DNA from: a virus | Length of the DNA: 29,126 nt | Virus record (IMG/VR): IMGVR_UViG_3300046694_000174 | Location: 1 to 29,126 of that record | Direction: 5' to 3' (one strand) | Shown here: positions 6,668 to 16,428 of the stretch, piece after piece | Position numbering within the stretch: the first letter of the stretch is position 1 | How the letters are laid out: each line of letters starts with the position of its first letter | Program-made: the position numbers and the translations under genes | The notes under the pieces: model-generated | Seen by the model: only the letters and a program-made list of their open reading frames with translations | What the model was told of the DNA's origin: nothing | The model's database searches: none

Positions 6668-9600
6668 GCGGACATGTCTCCCCACTGATAACGCTTAACG
6701 CTGTTATCGTCATAAACTTTGCCGCCGCGGTTGTTGATGGTCTGACGACCGCCTACACCCACAGTGCTGTTTAGCTCGAACTCACCAGTTACAAAGTTGA
6801 TCATCAGACCGGTTTTGCCTGGCACGTAGTTCGCGGACTGGATGCTCTGGGTGAGCTTTGCCACACTGATAGACGCATCTTGGATAAACGCTTCACGAAT
6901 GAAGGTTTGACCCCCGCTCACGGTGAAGGGTGAAACCGGCGTCCCATTGATAAGGTTCAGCAACATGAACGTGTCGGCCCGCACAACGAACTGCGACGAA
7001 ACCCCAGAAGGATCCACCTGCAGGCCGAGCCCGAACGATGCTGCGTACTTCTGGCCGCCGGCGGTGGTCTCCATCTTCACTGACCACAGCGTCTGCAGTT
7101 GCCCGTTGGTGTTGGCCAGAGCCGATGACGTCTCTTGAATAGCCGAGGTGTTCTGCCCAACAGTCGCTTGCAACTGCGTGGTCTTAGTGGCCTCTGCCTC
7201 GATGGCAGTCGCTCGGACCTTGCTCTCTTGGACAATGGCGGCGGTGTTAGCCCAGCCCTTCAGTGCATCAGCCTTGGCTCCACTGCCGCTATCATCACGA
7301 GCAGAGGCACGCAGGGCGTTTGTGGTGCTGGCCTGGGCCGTGACCACACCGTCCAGTTCGTTGATATCGGCGGTATTGGTGGCAACCTGCTGGGCAAGGC
7401 CGTTTGCCGTCTCGACCGACTGCCCAACGTCCAGCCAGTAGGTGGCATTTGGCGGTGGGTTGTTGACCGGGACATCTACCTTCGCCTGGTAGATGCGATC
7501 CGCCTCCACCACCATCCGCCCTTTCAGGTAGACCTGGTTAGCCACGTAGCCGCCCAGTGCGTCCAGCGCGTCGATCTGGTCCTGCAGGCCGTCAATCTCG
7601 CTCAGCAGATCCTCACCGAGCTCGGTCTTGCTGATCTTGCCAGCAAGCATGTTCAGGATCGGCCCAGCATCAGAGCTGGCCTGGCCCATAACACCGCCCA
7701 CCACTGGATAGAACGGACCAACGTTGCCGGTACGGTCCACCAGGCGCGCCCAGAAGAAGAACTGCGCACCGGCCGCGAGGGACTGCATGCGGTAGTCGGC
7801 CTGCGGATATGCCAGGTCGGCTAGCTTGGTTGCGGCGCTCAGGTCGTTCGCGGGGCCATACCACAGCTCGGTGCGCTGCGTGTCCTCCGCACCTGGTGGG
7901 AAACCCCACTTGATGCTGATCCCGAACAGTTCGCTGGTGGTGTTGAGCGACGACACCGCTGGCGGAAGGCCGACTTTCCCTTCCAGGTTGGTCAGGTTGG
8001 AGCTCTTCCAGATCGAAGAGATATCGAAGGCGCTCACCGAGCGAACCCGGGCCAGGTAGGCGCCCGAGTAAATTCCGGTGACGTCAACGCTTGCCGAGCC
8101 CGTGCGCTGCACCTTGATCCAGTTGCCGTTGTCCTTGCGCCACTCCACGTCGTACGCCACGGCACCGGTGACCGCTGGCCAGGATATGTTCATGGTGCTG
8201 ATGGCCAGGCCCTGGTCGATCGACACGCTCGAAGTGATGGTCACGCTTTCTGGCGCCGGAACCACAGTGATTGGGATCACGCTGATTGGGCGTTCTTCCA
8301 GTCGCGCGCCGGCGTCGATGCTGGCGAACTTGCTTGGCTCATACTGCAGAGCACTGATGTCGTAATCGCCCTCTGTAGTGCGCGCCACCCTCATCACTCT
8401 GTACAGAGGTATCGCTAAGTCATCCGCGTCGATAGCCCACTGAAGCTGTGCAGCCGGCGCCTCGCTGTAGGCAACAGTCACGGTTACGTTACGGCCGTTC
8501 ACGCTCTCTACGGTTCGCCCCTCTGCACGCCCGCCGGGAAGGTTGATCACCAGCCGGTCACCTGCCTTGGCCAAGGTGTCACGGTCCAAGGTGACAACTT
8601 TTCCTGCCGCTGCCGCGATGCGCCCGCCGATCTCCCGACCAGCCAGCAGTGAGTCGGCTACAGGGATAATGAAGCCTGGCAACGGGATTCGCCCTTCCAT
8701 GCCGGTCCTGAAGCTTATGGTTCGGTCCTGGTTATTGCTCAGCACCAGCCATTTAGCGCGGCGCTGAGCCTCGGATGCCCGAGTGCAGCCGATGGCACTG
8801 ATCTCCGTTGGCTTGTCGCCCAGGCGGCGTTGTAGTGGCAGGTCTGAATAAACCGTGACATCGGTGTCGTAGTTGTTGAGCGGATTGTCGTAGCTGACCA
8901 GGCAGCGAGTGAATCGGGTCTTCGCCGATGCACTGCCGTAGGAGATTTTGCCGTCGATGACGTTGGACCGGGTGAAGACGTAATCGATGTCCTGCGCCCG
9001 AGGCATATCGGCCTGCATGACTAACTGGCCCTGGGCCCAGTACGTCATGCCGCGATAGATGCCGGCGATGTCGCGTAGCAGTGACCAGGCGTCGGCTTTG
9101 CCCTGCAGGTTCATGTCGCATAGAAAGCGCGGCTCAACGCCGTCGGCGCCATTGGGCACCATCTGGTCGCAGTACTGCGCGATGCGGTACAGCTCCCACT
9201 TGTCTACCATCCACGGCTTGATGCGCCGGCCTAGGCCGAAACGGTCCTGGGTGCAGATTCCGTAGGTGATCCAGGCCGGGTTATTGGTCCAGGCCTCCTT
9301 CATGGTGCCGTCCCATGCGCCAGAGTAGGTGCGAGCCACCGGGTCGTAGTTGCTCGGCACCTGCCAGCGGCGGGCCTTGCACTTCACCGTGACGGCCGGG
9401 ATGTTGGTGAACTGCTCGGCATCGAACTCGATGAACAGCAACGCCGTGTTCGGATAGCGCAATTTTGCGTCGATCACCTGGGTGTAGCCTGCAATGAACA
9501 GGCTGTCCGCGATCTTGTCGGTGTTTTGGTTTGGCGTAATGCGTCGAACTCGAATCAGCCAGCCGCTGGTGGCCGGCGGGAGATCGATGCGCATGGACTT

Positions 9601-10125
9601 TTCGTAACGAGTGGTGGCTTTGCCAGTAATAGTCCCGACCAGCACTTCCTGATACGCACCGCCATCGGTAGCCACATCAACCGCGTATTGGATGCTGTAG
9701 CCGCCAATGTTCCCTTCGCTGTCTTGGCTTGCCAGGCGAGGCGTTGCCAGCCGGATGCGTGCTGCCGACAACTGCAAGTTGGTCAGCGACTGCACCCAAG
9801 GCGTGCCGCTGCGCAGCTCGATGTTCAGCGATGTCTCATTGTCGACAGACGGGATTCCTGGGATGTAGGTCTGCTCGACGGAGCCCGGCCGCCAGTCCCA
9901 CTTCACGTTAGTAAAGTTGTAATTGCCGCTGGCGTCCTGGATGGGCGTGTTGTCGAGGAAGATATCGCGCGCGGTGGGCGTGCCGTCGAATTCACCCTCG
10001 CCTACGGCGATCAGGATCTTGGCCACGTTGGTGGAGCGCAGGCTGTCGGGTGACTCTACAGGCGACTTTGGCTTGCTCTCGCCACCCTTGGAGCCGTGAA
10101 TTTCCAGCTTCTGTGCTGCGCCCAT
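6664..10125 (-). CDS. J: Tip attachment / central tail protein J (host specificity)
   Basis: An 1153-residue protein with GGAGGAAAGC before its ATG. The N-terminal 600 residues follow lambda gpJ (KPKSPVESPDSLRSTNVAKILIAVGEGE near residue 18; PWVQSLTNLQLSAARIRLATP; the WYGICTQ/RFGLG region near 290). Two fibronectin-III-like repeats lie at about 615-815 (ending YLARVRSVS and FFFWARLVD). A chitin-binding-like YVANQVYLKGRMVV...YWLDVGQS segment follows (about 850-900), then a coiled coil, and a C-terminal DUF1983-like domain (from about 1020). The protein forms the tail tip and chooses the host receptor. It is separated from gpI by a terminator-like hairpin. Length and order match lambda. Confidence 0.95.
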   Translation of the reverse strand: MGAAQKLEIHGSKGGESKPKSPVESPDSLRSTNVAKILIAVGEGEFDGTPTARDIFLDNTPIQDASGNYNFTNVKWDWRPGSVEQTYIPGIPSVDNETSLNIELRSGTPWVQSLTNLQLSAARIRLATPRLASQDSEGNIGGYSIQYAVDVATDGGAYQEVLVGTITGKATTRYEKSMRIDLPPATSGWLIRVRRITPNQNTDKIADSLFIAGYTQVIDAKLRYPNTALLFIEFDAEQFTNIPAVTVKCKARRWQVPSNYDPVARTYSGAWDGTMKEAWTNNPAWITYGICTQDRFGLGRRIKPWMVDKWELYRIAQYCDQMVPNGADGVEPRFLCDMNLQGKADAWSLLRDIAGIYRGMTYWAQGQLVMQADMPRAQDIDYVFTRSNVIDGKISYGSASAKTRFTRCLVSYDNPLNNYDTDVTVYSDLPLQRRLGDKPTEISAIGCTRASEAQRRAKWLVLSNNQDRTISFRTGMEGRIPLPGFIIPVADSLLAGREIGGRIAAAAGKVVTLDRDTLAKAGDRLVINLPGGRAEGRTVESVNGRNVTVTVAYSEAPAAQLQWAIDADDLAIPLYRVMRVARTTEGDYDISALQYEPSKFASIDAGARLEERPISVIPITVVPAPESVTITSSVSIDQGLAISTMNISWPAVTGAVAYDVEWRKDNGNWIKVQRTGSASVDVTGIYSGAYLARVRSVSAFDISSIWKSSNLTNLEGKVGLPPAVSSLNTTSELFGISIKWGFPPGAEDTQRTELWYGPANDLSAATKLADLAYPQADYRMQSLAAGAQFFFWARLVDRTGNVGPFYPVVGGVMGQASSDAGPILNMLAGKISKTELGEDLLSEIDGLQDQIDALDALGGYVANQVYLKGRMVVEADRIYQAKVDVPVNNPPPNATYWLDVGQSVETANGLAQQVATNTADINELDGVVTAQASTTNALRASARDDSGSGAKADALKGWANTAAIVQESKVRATAIEAEATKTTQLQATVGQNTSAIQETSSALANTNGQLQTLWSVKMETTAGGQKYAASFGLGLQVDPSGVSSQFVVRADTFMLLNLINGTPVSPFTVSGGQTFIREAFIQDASISVAKLTQSIQSANYVPGKTGLMINFVTGEFELNSTVGVGGRQTINNRGGKVYDDNSVKRYQWGDMSA

Positions 10126-10141
10126 GCTTTCCTCCAGGCAA

Positions 10142-10166
10142 TAAAAAACCGGCTCATGGCCGGCTT
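10142..10166 (-). terminator. Intrinsic terminator between I and J
   Basis: On the minus strand the hairpin CCGGC-CATGA-GCCGG is followed by six T. It lies in the 57-base gap between the stop of gpI and the start of gpJ, so late transcription must pass it. Confidence 0.75.
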
Positions 10167-10182
10167 GTTTCGTGCGTTGCGC

Positions 10183-10761
10183 CTACGTTTTGTCTTCGGC
10201 GTAAATCGATGCAGAGATGATTGCCCCGCCCCATCGGCGGTCACCGATGCAGATCGGGACTGGGTTGCCGCTGGCCGTGGTGTTCTTTGCGCTGCCGAAT
10301 GCATAGCTGGGCATGTTTTCCGGCGATGCGCTCTGCTTGAGGCCGGCCGCCTGCGGGCTGAGCATCTGAATAACGCCGCCAGCCAGTAGCGCTATACCGG
10401 CAGGCGCTGTCGGCGCGCCGAAGTAGCTGGCCGCGATGAGCACGACGCCCAGCACAATCTGCAAAATGCCGCCGCGCTTGCTGCCCTCGACCACTGGGAC
10501 AATCCTGACTTCCTTGGTGCCACCCATGCCGAACTGGTCAGGCCCGGTGTTCTTCCGGTTGCGGAAGATGGCAAAGCGAAGTCCGAGGCGGTCAAGGCGG
10601 CGAATCTCAGCCTCGAATCCGTCAATCGTGGCCTTCAGCGCCCGGAAGACCTCCCAAGTGTCGCCAGACCCGACCTGGCGCCGGTGCAGCCTGCCGAACT
10701 TCTGAGCCAGCGAACCGGAAAGCTTGATGGTGGTCATCGGCGAATAAACGATGGCGCTCAT
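10183..10761 (-). CDS. I: Tail assembly protein I
   Basis: A 192-residue protein whose ATG overlaps the K stop (ATGA). The N-terminal half (TTIKLSGSLAQKFGR...EVFRALKATIDGF) is the ubiquitin-like domain of the lambda gpI family. A hydrophobic glycine/alanine-rich pair of helices follows (about 100-133, IVLGVVLIAASYFG and GIALLAGGVI), then the conserved end GNPVPICIGDRRWGG. Lambda gpI is needed to start tail-tip assembly but is not found in the finished virion. A later ATG (residue 9, MTTIKL) could also be the start. Confidence 0.9.
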   Translation of the reverse strand: MSAIVYSPMTTIKLSGSLAQKFGRLHRRQVGSGDTWEVFRALKATIDGFEAEIRRLDRLGLRFAIFRNRKNTGPDQFGMGGTKEVRIVPVVEGSKRGGILQIVLGVVLIAASYFGAPTAPAGIALLAGGVIQMLSPQAAGLKQSASPENMPSYAFGSAKNTTASGNPVPICIGDRRWGGAIISASIYAEDKT

Positions 10762-11513
10762 CGGGCCTCCTTGTGTCGAAGAATTAAGCGGGTGCGCTGC
10801 AGCCAGGGGCCGCCGTAGACGATTACCTCTGATGGCCGCCCGTACAGGTGGTGCAACACGAAGGGCCCAGGGCCGAACACGCCTGAATCCTCTCCAGGCA
10901 GCGCCGGGTCAGTACCAAGGTATATTCCTGCATGGTTCGGGTGTGCCGTGCGGCCTACCTCCATCACGATCATGTCGCCGCGCTGCGGGGTGTCGACCTG
11001 CTCGAAGCCGGCGGCGGCATAGTTCGCCTCGTACAGGCTGGTGCTGTCTGCACTCTCCCACCATCCCTCGGTGCGCTGGAAGGCTTCGAATTCCAGGCCC
11101 CATTCACGCTGGTACCAGTCAGCGCAGACCTGCCAACAATCCCAAGCGCCATGCACGAACGGTCGCTTGAGCAGCGGCGTGCTGCCGGTGGGCGTGATGG
11201 TGCGAAGGTCGCCTTCAGGCCATGACAGGATGTGCCAGGGCAAGGCCGTAGCCTCGCACATGGCCAGGTCGCGCGATGACGGCCGGCTGGTGGCGTCTGG
11301 GTGGGAGTGAACGATGCCGATCACCTCGCCCTGGTCTTCCGCCGCAGCGTAGTCCTCTGGATCAAGCCTGAACTCTTCGTTTGGCTCCGTTGCGATGTTC
11401 CGGCACTGGAAGTACTTCTGCGCTCGGCCTACGGCCAGCACCAGGCCGCAGCACTCTTTCGGGTACTCGGCCGCCGCATGCGCCTGGATGGCCGCAATGA
11501 TGTGTTTGCGCAT
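10758..11513 (-). CDS. K: Tail tip assembly protein K, JAB/MPN plus NlpC/P60 peptidase
   Basis: A 251-residue two-domain protein. The N-terminal domain carries the JAMM metalloprotease motif: Glu20, H69-S-H71-P, and Asp82 in PSSRD. The C-terminal domain is NlpC/P60-like, with the catalytic Cys126 in AWDCWQVCADWY and His194 in NHAGIYLG. In lambda, gpK has this same fusion and is thought to process a tail-tip component or cut peptidoglycan during entry. All key residues appear present, so both domains may be active. Its start lies two bases after the L stop and its stop overlaps I. Confidence 0.93.
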   Translation of the reverse strand: MRKHIIAAIQAHAAAEYPKECCGLVLAVGRAQKYFQCRNIATEPNEEFRLDPEDYAAAEDQGEVIGIVHSHPDATSRPSSRDLAMCEATALPWHILSWPEGDLRTITPTGSTPLLKRPFVHGAWDCWQVCADWYQREWGLEFEAFQRTEGWWESADSTSLYEANYAAAGFEQVDTPQRGDMIVMEVGRTAHPNHAGIYLGTDPALPGEDSGVFGPGPFVLHHLYGRPSEVIVYGGPWLQRTRLILRHKEAR

Positions 11514-11515
11514 GG

Positions 11516-12265
11516 TCAGCTCCTGGCGATGAGTGAAACAGCAGGGAAGCCGCCGAATGGCAAAGGGTTGCCCTCACCGAAGCGCGGGTCGCACCCTTTG
11601 CCAAGCGTGCCGTCGCATTCGTCGAGTTCCGGGTCATCAGTGATGACCCCATCCTTCGTAACGTAGGGGCCGGTGTAGCCGCAGTTCGGTCCTCTGTAGC
11701 CCCCGGTGAGGCACCAGTGGCACAGAGTGGTCATCTGCCGCCCGATGGTTTCGCCACCGACGTCCCCCGGACTGGCCAGGTCCCAGCTGACTGACTCGCC
11801 GTCCTCGTTGGTCTTCTGGTCCACATACCAGACCTCGATTGATTCCTGGGTGGGATCGGCCGCTGGGTTTCCGCCTTCGAAGTTCACAGCGTCCAGGTAC
11901 TCGGCCAGCGTGTTTCGAATAGTCAGCTTGAACTCGAGTAGATCCTCGAAGGCCAGGCAGAGCGCAGTGATTCGTCCGTTGACGTTACCCACCGACAGCT
12001 TGGGCCGCACCGCAGTGCCGTCACCATTTGCCTCACTACCCTCGTACTGCATGGGCCACGCGCCGTACTCTTTGCCCTTCCACCAGATCGACTTGGCCGG
12101 CAACTGGTCAGCGTCGACACCCGCGGCGATCAGTTCGGCGGGCGTATGCGGTATCGCATGGCCGTGGAAGCGCAGCACATCGGCGCCGTAATCGCTGCCG
12201 TCCAGTTCAAACAGCATGACTTCGTTGCCAGGCTCAAGAGTCTGGATAGCATTGATCAGCGACAT
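11516..12265 (-). CDS. L: Minor tail protein L (iron-sulfur tail-tip protein)
   Basis: A 249-residue protein of the lambda gpL family. The N-terminus MSLINAIQTLEPGNEVMLFELDG is typical. The C-terminal domain keeps the cysteines Cys185, Cys195, Cys217 and Cys225, with spacing close to the four that bind a [4Fe-4S] cluster in lambda gpL. Cys182, forming CHWC with 185, is extra. The protein sits in the tail tip between M and K. A weak AAAGGTC precedes the start. Confidence 0.92.
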   Translation of the reverse strand: MSLINAIQTLEPGNEVMLFELDGSDYGADVLRFHGHAIPHTPAELIAAGVDADQLPAKSIWWKGKEYGAWPMQYEGSEANGDGTAVRPKLSVGNVNGRITALCLAFEDLLEFKLTIRNTLAEYLDAVNFEGGNPAADPTQESIEVWYVDQKTNEDGESVSWDLASPGDVGGETIGRQMTTLCHWCLTGGYRGPNCGYTGPYVTKDGVITDDPELDECDGTLGKGCDPRFGEGNPLPFGGFPAVSLIARS

Positions 12266-12275
12266 GGATTGACCT

Positions 12276-12614
12276 TTACGGGTGAAAAGCGCGCTCGAAC
12301 GTCGCTGTCACTTTGAATACGCCCCCGCCCATAGGGGTGGGGGTTGGGTTCTTGCAGGTGAAAAGGCCGAGCTGGCCCAGCGGAGTGGTCCACAGGAATG
12401 CCTTAGCGCCCTGGTGCCGGTCGAAGAACGCCATCACGGCCAGAGCCGTGGTGGTATTACCCGTGTGGGTGACCGGGTAAGCATCTTCCTTGTTGTTTGG
12501 TCCGTCTCCGACGGTTTGCTTGTATCCCCCGCCGAATCTAGATTGCCGGGTTCTATATTCAATCGTGGGTGCCTCCCCGTGCTGGGTGGCCCAGGTGAAC
12601 GTTTCAATCGCCAT
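12276..12614 (-). CDS. M: Minor tail protein M
   Basis: A 112-residue protein with the strong binding site GGGAGGTAACC before its ATG. The start MAIETFTWATQHGEAPTIEYRT and the end GVFKVTATFERAFHP match the lambda gpM family (distal tail component). The motif FLWTTPLGQLGLFTC is also typical. It begins two bases after the tape-measure stop and ends ten bases before L. Confidence 0.93.
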   Translation of the reverse strand: MAIETFTWATQHGEAPTIEYRTRQSRFGGGYKQTVGDGPNNKEDAYPVTHTGNTTTALAVMAFFDRHQGAKAFLWTTPLGQLGLFTCKNPTPTPMGGGVFKVTATFERAFHP

Positions 12615-12616
12615 GG

Positions 12617-15600
12617 TTACCTCCCGTTGATCAGGCGCCAGATTGAGCCGCCAGGCTGCAGGCCCTTGGCAATGGCGGTTTCAGCCTCTGTTTTGGCAGC
12701 CTGCTGAATGCCTTTGCCCAGTTGCGTGGTGTCTTCCTGTGTCGCGGTGCCGCCATCGCCAGACGTTTGCACGGAGACCGAGACGGGGAAGTTGTAGGTG
12801 TTGCCACCTGCTCCCCCGCCACCACCACCGCCCAGCGCACGCACCCCAAGCTCTCCGCCGGCGGTCCTGGTCAGCGGCATGATTGCCTCCGGCCCGGCCT
12901 CGGCGAAGATGCCCGCACCCTTGGCGAACGCAAACATCTGAGGCTTGTCGTGCACCTGATTGCTGAAGCTGGACAGGCTTGGCGAGTCGTAAACGCCGCC
13001 CTTGGCATTGGCCGTGATCGCGCCGCCAATATCAGAGCCGAAGCTGGTCGCCCCGGACGACCCGCCACCGCCAAACCAGGCACCAATTGCAGTGCCCGCC
13101 AGGCCCGACAGCAAGCCGGAAGCAGCCTGCCGTGTGGCGATCCGCGCCATGTCGGCGATGATCGACTTGGCAAAGTCCGAGAACGACAACTTCCCAGTGA
13201 TGGCGAAGTTTGCGACAGCATCCTCCATGGAGCTAAACGCATTGGTGAAGAGGCTCCTGGTCTGCCCCGCTACATCATTGGCAAACTGCAGGTAGTTCTG
13301 GAAAGCTGACGATGCTCCGCTACGCCAGTCGCCCTGGGCCTCCGACATCTTGTCGTAGTTGTCGACCACCGTGTCGCGGTACTTCCTTTCCGCATCTTCA
13401 ACGCTGGCCAGGTCGCGCATGTAGTCTTCCTGGCTGTACTTGTCAGGCGCGGTCTTGCGGCGATCAAGCAGCTTGGCGCGCTCGTCGTTGAACTTGTCCG
13501 TGGTTGCGTCGAGACTCGCTTGTAGTGCTGCTTCCCGGTCTCCCAGGCCCAGCCCGTTCGCTGCGCGGGAGCCAGCAGCTTCCAGTGCGGCACGCTGACG
13601 TTCTAGCTGGTTGACGTACGCCTCCGAGGCGGCCGTCAGCTGCTCCAGCCGCCCCTTCTCGCTTGTGGCGATGATCGTCAGCTGACTGTCGGCATCCTTC
13701 TGAGCCTTGACCATCCCCTGCCTTGCATCGGCGATCTTCTGGTCAAGTTGGATGCTCTGAGCCGCCGTCGTGCCCTTCTTGGACTTGGCCGCCTCAAGCG
13801 CATCGATTTCAGCCTGGTACGCGGCCGTCACATCATCCTTTTCCTGATTGATCAGGGCCGACCGTTGCTTGGCATAGTCCGACAGCGAAACCACGCCAGC
13901 CTTCTGCTGCGCCTCCAGTTCCATCTGGGCGTTTCGGTAATCATTGACGATGCCGGATAGATTGTTTTTGGCGTTGTTGAAGCTTGTCAGGTCGACTTGA
14001 GAGCTGGCGGCCTTGGGGTCTTTGTTTTTGTCGTTGAGCCCTTTCAGCAAGGTATCGTAAGCCCCCCCTGAGAACTTTTTACCGTCAAAATCGACGCCTT
14101 CCAGAAGCTTAGACTTCTGGCCGGTCCTCTCAGCATTCTCGTACAGTGTTCTGAATTTATCGTTGAGCTTGTCCAGCCCTGCTGAGCGCTTGTTTAGAGG
14201 GTTAATCCCATCGAGCTGCGCATCCAGTTCTTTTTGGACCTTAATAGCTTTCTGGTTTGCGTCGGTGTTCTCGCCAGTGATGATTGCCAGATTGGCGCTG
14301 GCTGCCTGCCGGGCCTTGAGGCTTGCGAGCTTCTTCTCCAGCGCTTCAGTGGAATCGGTGTCCTCTAGTCCTAGAATCGAGTCAAATGCTGTGCTTGCCT
14401 TGCCCAGGCCCGCAGATATAGCCCCCGAAAACCCGCCCGCCTTGCGAGTATCCAGCACGCGCTGGGTTAGCTCTATCTGCTTTGCGAGGTCTGGAAACGC
14501 TTCCGACCGGATGTAGGAATATGCTCGTTTTGTCGCGTTTCCAATGTCATCCCAATCTCGCTCAATATCGGATAGAGACCCGCGATACGCCTTTAGACGC
14601 TCTAGCGCCGCCTCGTTCAAGTTCCCGCTCAGTACATCAAGTGCGCGCTGATGATCGCCTTGGTCATCAATCCCCTTGATCACCTGGTACTGATCTAGGG
14701 TGAGCAACCCATACTGGCTACTGATCTTGCCCGCAGCCTCCGTAGCTGTATCGCCTGCAGTGGCGAATGACTTTGCGAGTTCGCCAGCTCCCTGTCCCGT
14801 GATCTCGCTGATCGCTGCCGCAGCCTCAGCCAGGTTGCGCATCTGCGTGCCACTTGTGGCGGCCCCCGACGCAAGCGAAACAACCGCTTCACGCGCTCCG
14901 GATAGATTTCCAGTGATTCGCCCGGCGCCGTCCGCCATATCCTTCAGGCTGGCAATTGTCTGGCCGGCACCGTTGGTTCCGCCATTGATAGCGGCATTGA
15001 ACTCGCGAGCCTGCTTCATTGCATCAAAATAGGCGTAGCCAAGCGACCCAAGAACGGCCACCAGCAGGCCGGCGGGAATTAACATCCCCGCAAGACTTCG
15101 CGCTGATTCGCCGGCACCAGCACCCAGTTGTGCAATGGCGCGCGCACCGCTCCCCAGATCGCCCGACTGCAGGGCGTTGGCAAGCTGCATTACGTTCTCT
15201 TGGGCCTGGCGAGTGCCAAGCTTCAATTTGTCGAACGCAGTCTCCGTCGCGGTCAGCCCGGCACGGTCCTTACCGATCTTGGCCAGGGCCTCCTGGTATC
15301 GATCAGCATCTATCTGACCTGTTTTGTGCAGGTCGTTTAGCGCTTTCTCTTGGGCCTCCAACTTCGCCAGCTTGGCGGTCACCGGATCAATCCCATTGAC
15401 GGTTCGTTTCAGCGCCTCAATCTGGCGGTTTTCAGCATCAATCAGCTTCTGTTTCTGCGCCAACTCCTTGGCTTCGGCCTTCTCGATTTTGTCGTATGCC
15501 TTGCCCAGCTGATCTTGATACTTTGCTTGATCTTCGATAGTGGCCAAGCCGCCTTTGCGAGCGCGCTCCAACAAACCCTCTGCCCGCACTAAGGATTCAA

Positions 15601-15922
15601 TGCTGTCGATATTGCCCGTCATCGCCTTGTCGAGTTGGCTGATAACGGTGATCTCTGCTGCTGCGCTTTCAGTCGCTTTTCGGCTTGCACCGGACCTGCG
15701 ATCTATCGCGGCTGTGGACTTCTCGACGCCCTGGGCTACCTCATTTTCTGCCTGAGTGATCTTCTTGCCTGTGCTGGCTAAGCCTTCACCAGTCTTGCCT
15801 AGGTCGTCGATCGCCTTCTGTGCACCTTCTGCTGAGTCGACCAATTTATCCAGGTCGTCAGCGGCCTTTGCTGCTTGCGAGGACTCAACGGCAATGCCCA
15901 GGGAGGCGAAACTGGTGCTCAT
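12617..15922 (-). CDS. H: Tape measure protein
   Basis: An 1101-residue protein with GGAGAAAAATA before its ATG. Long A, K, Q and E-rich helices fill residues 1-260. Hydrophobic segments near 268-300 (LAGMLIPAGLLVAVLGSLGY) may cross the host membrane during DNA entry. The C-terminal 200 residues match the lambda gpH end (SSMEDAVANFAITGKLSFSDF, DMARIATRQAASGLL, a glycine-rich linker, then FAKGAGIFAEAGPEAIMPL). Its length sets tail length. In lambda it follows the G-T chaperone directly; here a 2.9 kb accessory island is inserted before it. Confidence 0.95.
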   Translation of the reverse strand: MSTSFASLGIAVESSQAAKAADDLDKLVDSAEGAQKAIDDLGKTGEGLASTGKKITQAENEVAQGVEKSTAAIDRRSGASRKATESAAAEITVISQLDKAMTGNIDSIESLVRAEGLLERARKGGLATIEDQAKYQDQLGKAYDKIEKAEAKELAQKQKLIDAENRQIEALKRTVNGIDPVTAKLAKLEAQEKALNDLHKTGQIDADRYQEALAKIGKDRAGLTATETAFDKLKLGTRQAQENVMQLANALQSGDLGSGARAIAQLGAGAGESARSLAGMLIPAGLLVAVLGSLGYAYFDAMKQAREFNAAINGGTNGAGQTIASLKDMADGAGRITGNLSGAREAVVSLASGAATSGTQMRNLAEAAAAISEITGQGAGELAKSFATAGDTATEAAGKISSQYGLLTLDQYQVIKGIDDQGDHQRALDVLSGNLNEAALERLKAYRGSLSDIERDWDDIGNATKRAYSYIRSEAFPDLAKQIELTQRVLDTRKAGGFSGAISAGLGKASTAFDSILGLEDTDSTEALEKKLASLKARQAASANLAIITGENTDANQKAIKVQKELDAQLDGINPLNKRSAGLDKLNDKFRTLYENAERTGQKSKLLEGVDFDGKKFSGGAYDTLLKGLNDKNKDPKAASSQVDLTSFNNAKNNLSGIVNDYRNAQMELEAQQKAGVVSLSDYAKQRSALINQEKDDVTAAYQAEIDALEAAKSKKGTTAAQSIQLDQKIADARQGMVKAQKDADSQLTIIATSEKGRLEQLTAASEAYVNQLERQRAALEAAGSRAANGLGLGDREAALQASLDATTDKFNDERAKLLDRRKTAPDKYSQEDYMRDLASVEDAERKYRDTVVDNYDKMSEAQGDWRSGASSAFQNYLQFANDVAGQTRSLFTNAFSSMEDAVANFAITGKLSFSDFAKSIIADMARIATRQAASGLLSGLAGTAIGAWFGGGGSSGATSFGSDIGGAITANAKGGVYDSPSLSSFSNQVHDKPQMFAFAKGAGIFAEAGPEAIMPLTRTAGGELGVRALGGGGGGGAGGNTYNFPVSVSVQTSGDGGTATQEDTTQLGKGIQQAAKTEAETAIAKGLQPGGSIWRLINGR

Positions 15923-15939
15923 TATTTTTCTCCGGGCAT

Positions 15940-15962
15940 AAAAAAACCCGCCGTAGCGGGTA
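15940..15962 (-). terminator. Intrinsic terminator between the Imm-like gene and the tape measure
   Basis: On the minus strand the perfect stem ACCCGC-TACG-GCGGGT is followed by a run of seven T. It lies downstream of the Imm-like gene and just upstream of the tape-measure ribosome binding site. Confidence 0.85.
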
Positions 15963-15978
15963 GTGGTTGTATTGATGT

Positions 15979-16317
15979 TCAGCTTCGAAGCAGTCTTGCT
16001 TTTTCGGCTTGGAACTCATCTTCCGAAATAAATCCGCGCTCCTTCATGGACACAAGCTTTTCAAGGGCTTCGTATCTGTCGATCTCTGGAGCGGTGGCGC
16101 TGTTCTTCGCTTCCACAGGCTTGCTTATGGCGGATGCTGACCAGACCAGCGCCACCACCCACCCTATGAGAGTCCATCCCAAAAATAAGTTAAGAAGAAA
16201 TATGGAGTCCGTATTTGGGTGCTTTCTGCTTTTGCCGTTAATAGTTGGCAAGAAATAAAGAACCGCACCAATAAAAAACAGCATTAGAGAGCCAATCACT
16301 CCCGATTCACTAGACAT
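15979..16317 (-). CDS. Superinfection-immunity-like membrane protein with SHOCT tail
   Basis: A 112-residue protein with the strong binding site AAGGAGAAGGG before its ATG. It has two membrane helices (about 7-24 and 39-61). The second carries NLFLGWTLIGWVVALVW, the mark of the Imm_superinfect family, to which T4 Imm belongs. A SHOCT module follows at 83-110 (ALEKLVSMKERGFISEDEF). Such proteins sit in the inner membrane, and T4 Imm blocks DNA entry by later phages. It points the same way as the late genes but has its own terminator and faces a promoter region (16318-16502), so it is probably a separately expressed accessory gene. A block on entry is inferred from the family. Confidence 0.8.
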   Translation of the reverse strand: MSSESGVIGSLMLFFIGAVLYFLPTINGKSRKHPNTDSIFLLNLFLGWTLIGWVVALVWSASAISKPVEAKNSATAPEIDRYEALEKLVSMKERGFISEDEFQAEKARLLRS

Positions 16318-16428
16318 AGACCCTTCTCCTTGATCAAGAAAAGCAATCTACCATTTTCAGCAGGAAGCGCCAAAGCCCCTCCCGCCTAGGCCAAAACCCT
16401 GACTCGCAGATGTTTCAACGCTTTAGAA

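Noticed and set aside
7135-7824. 229-residue rightward frame
   Set aside because: Antisense to gpJ; no motif or start signal.
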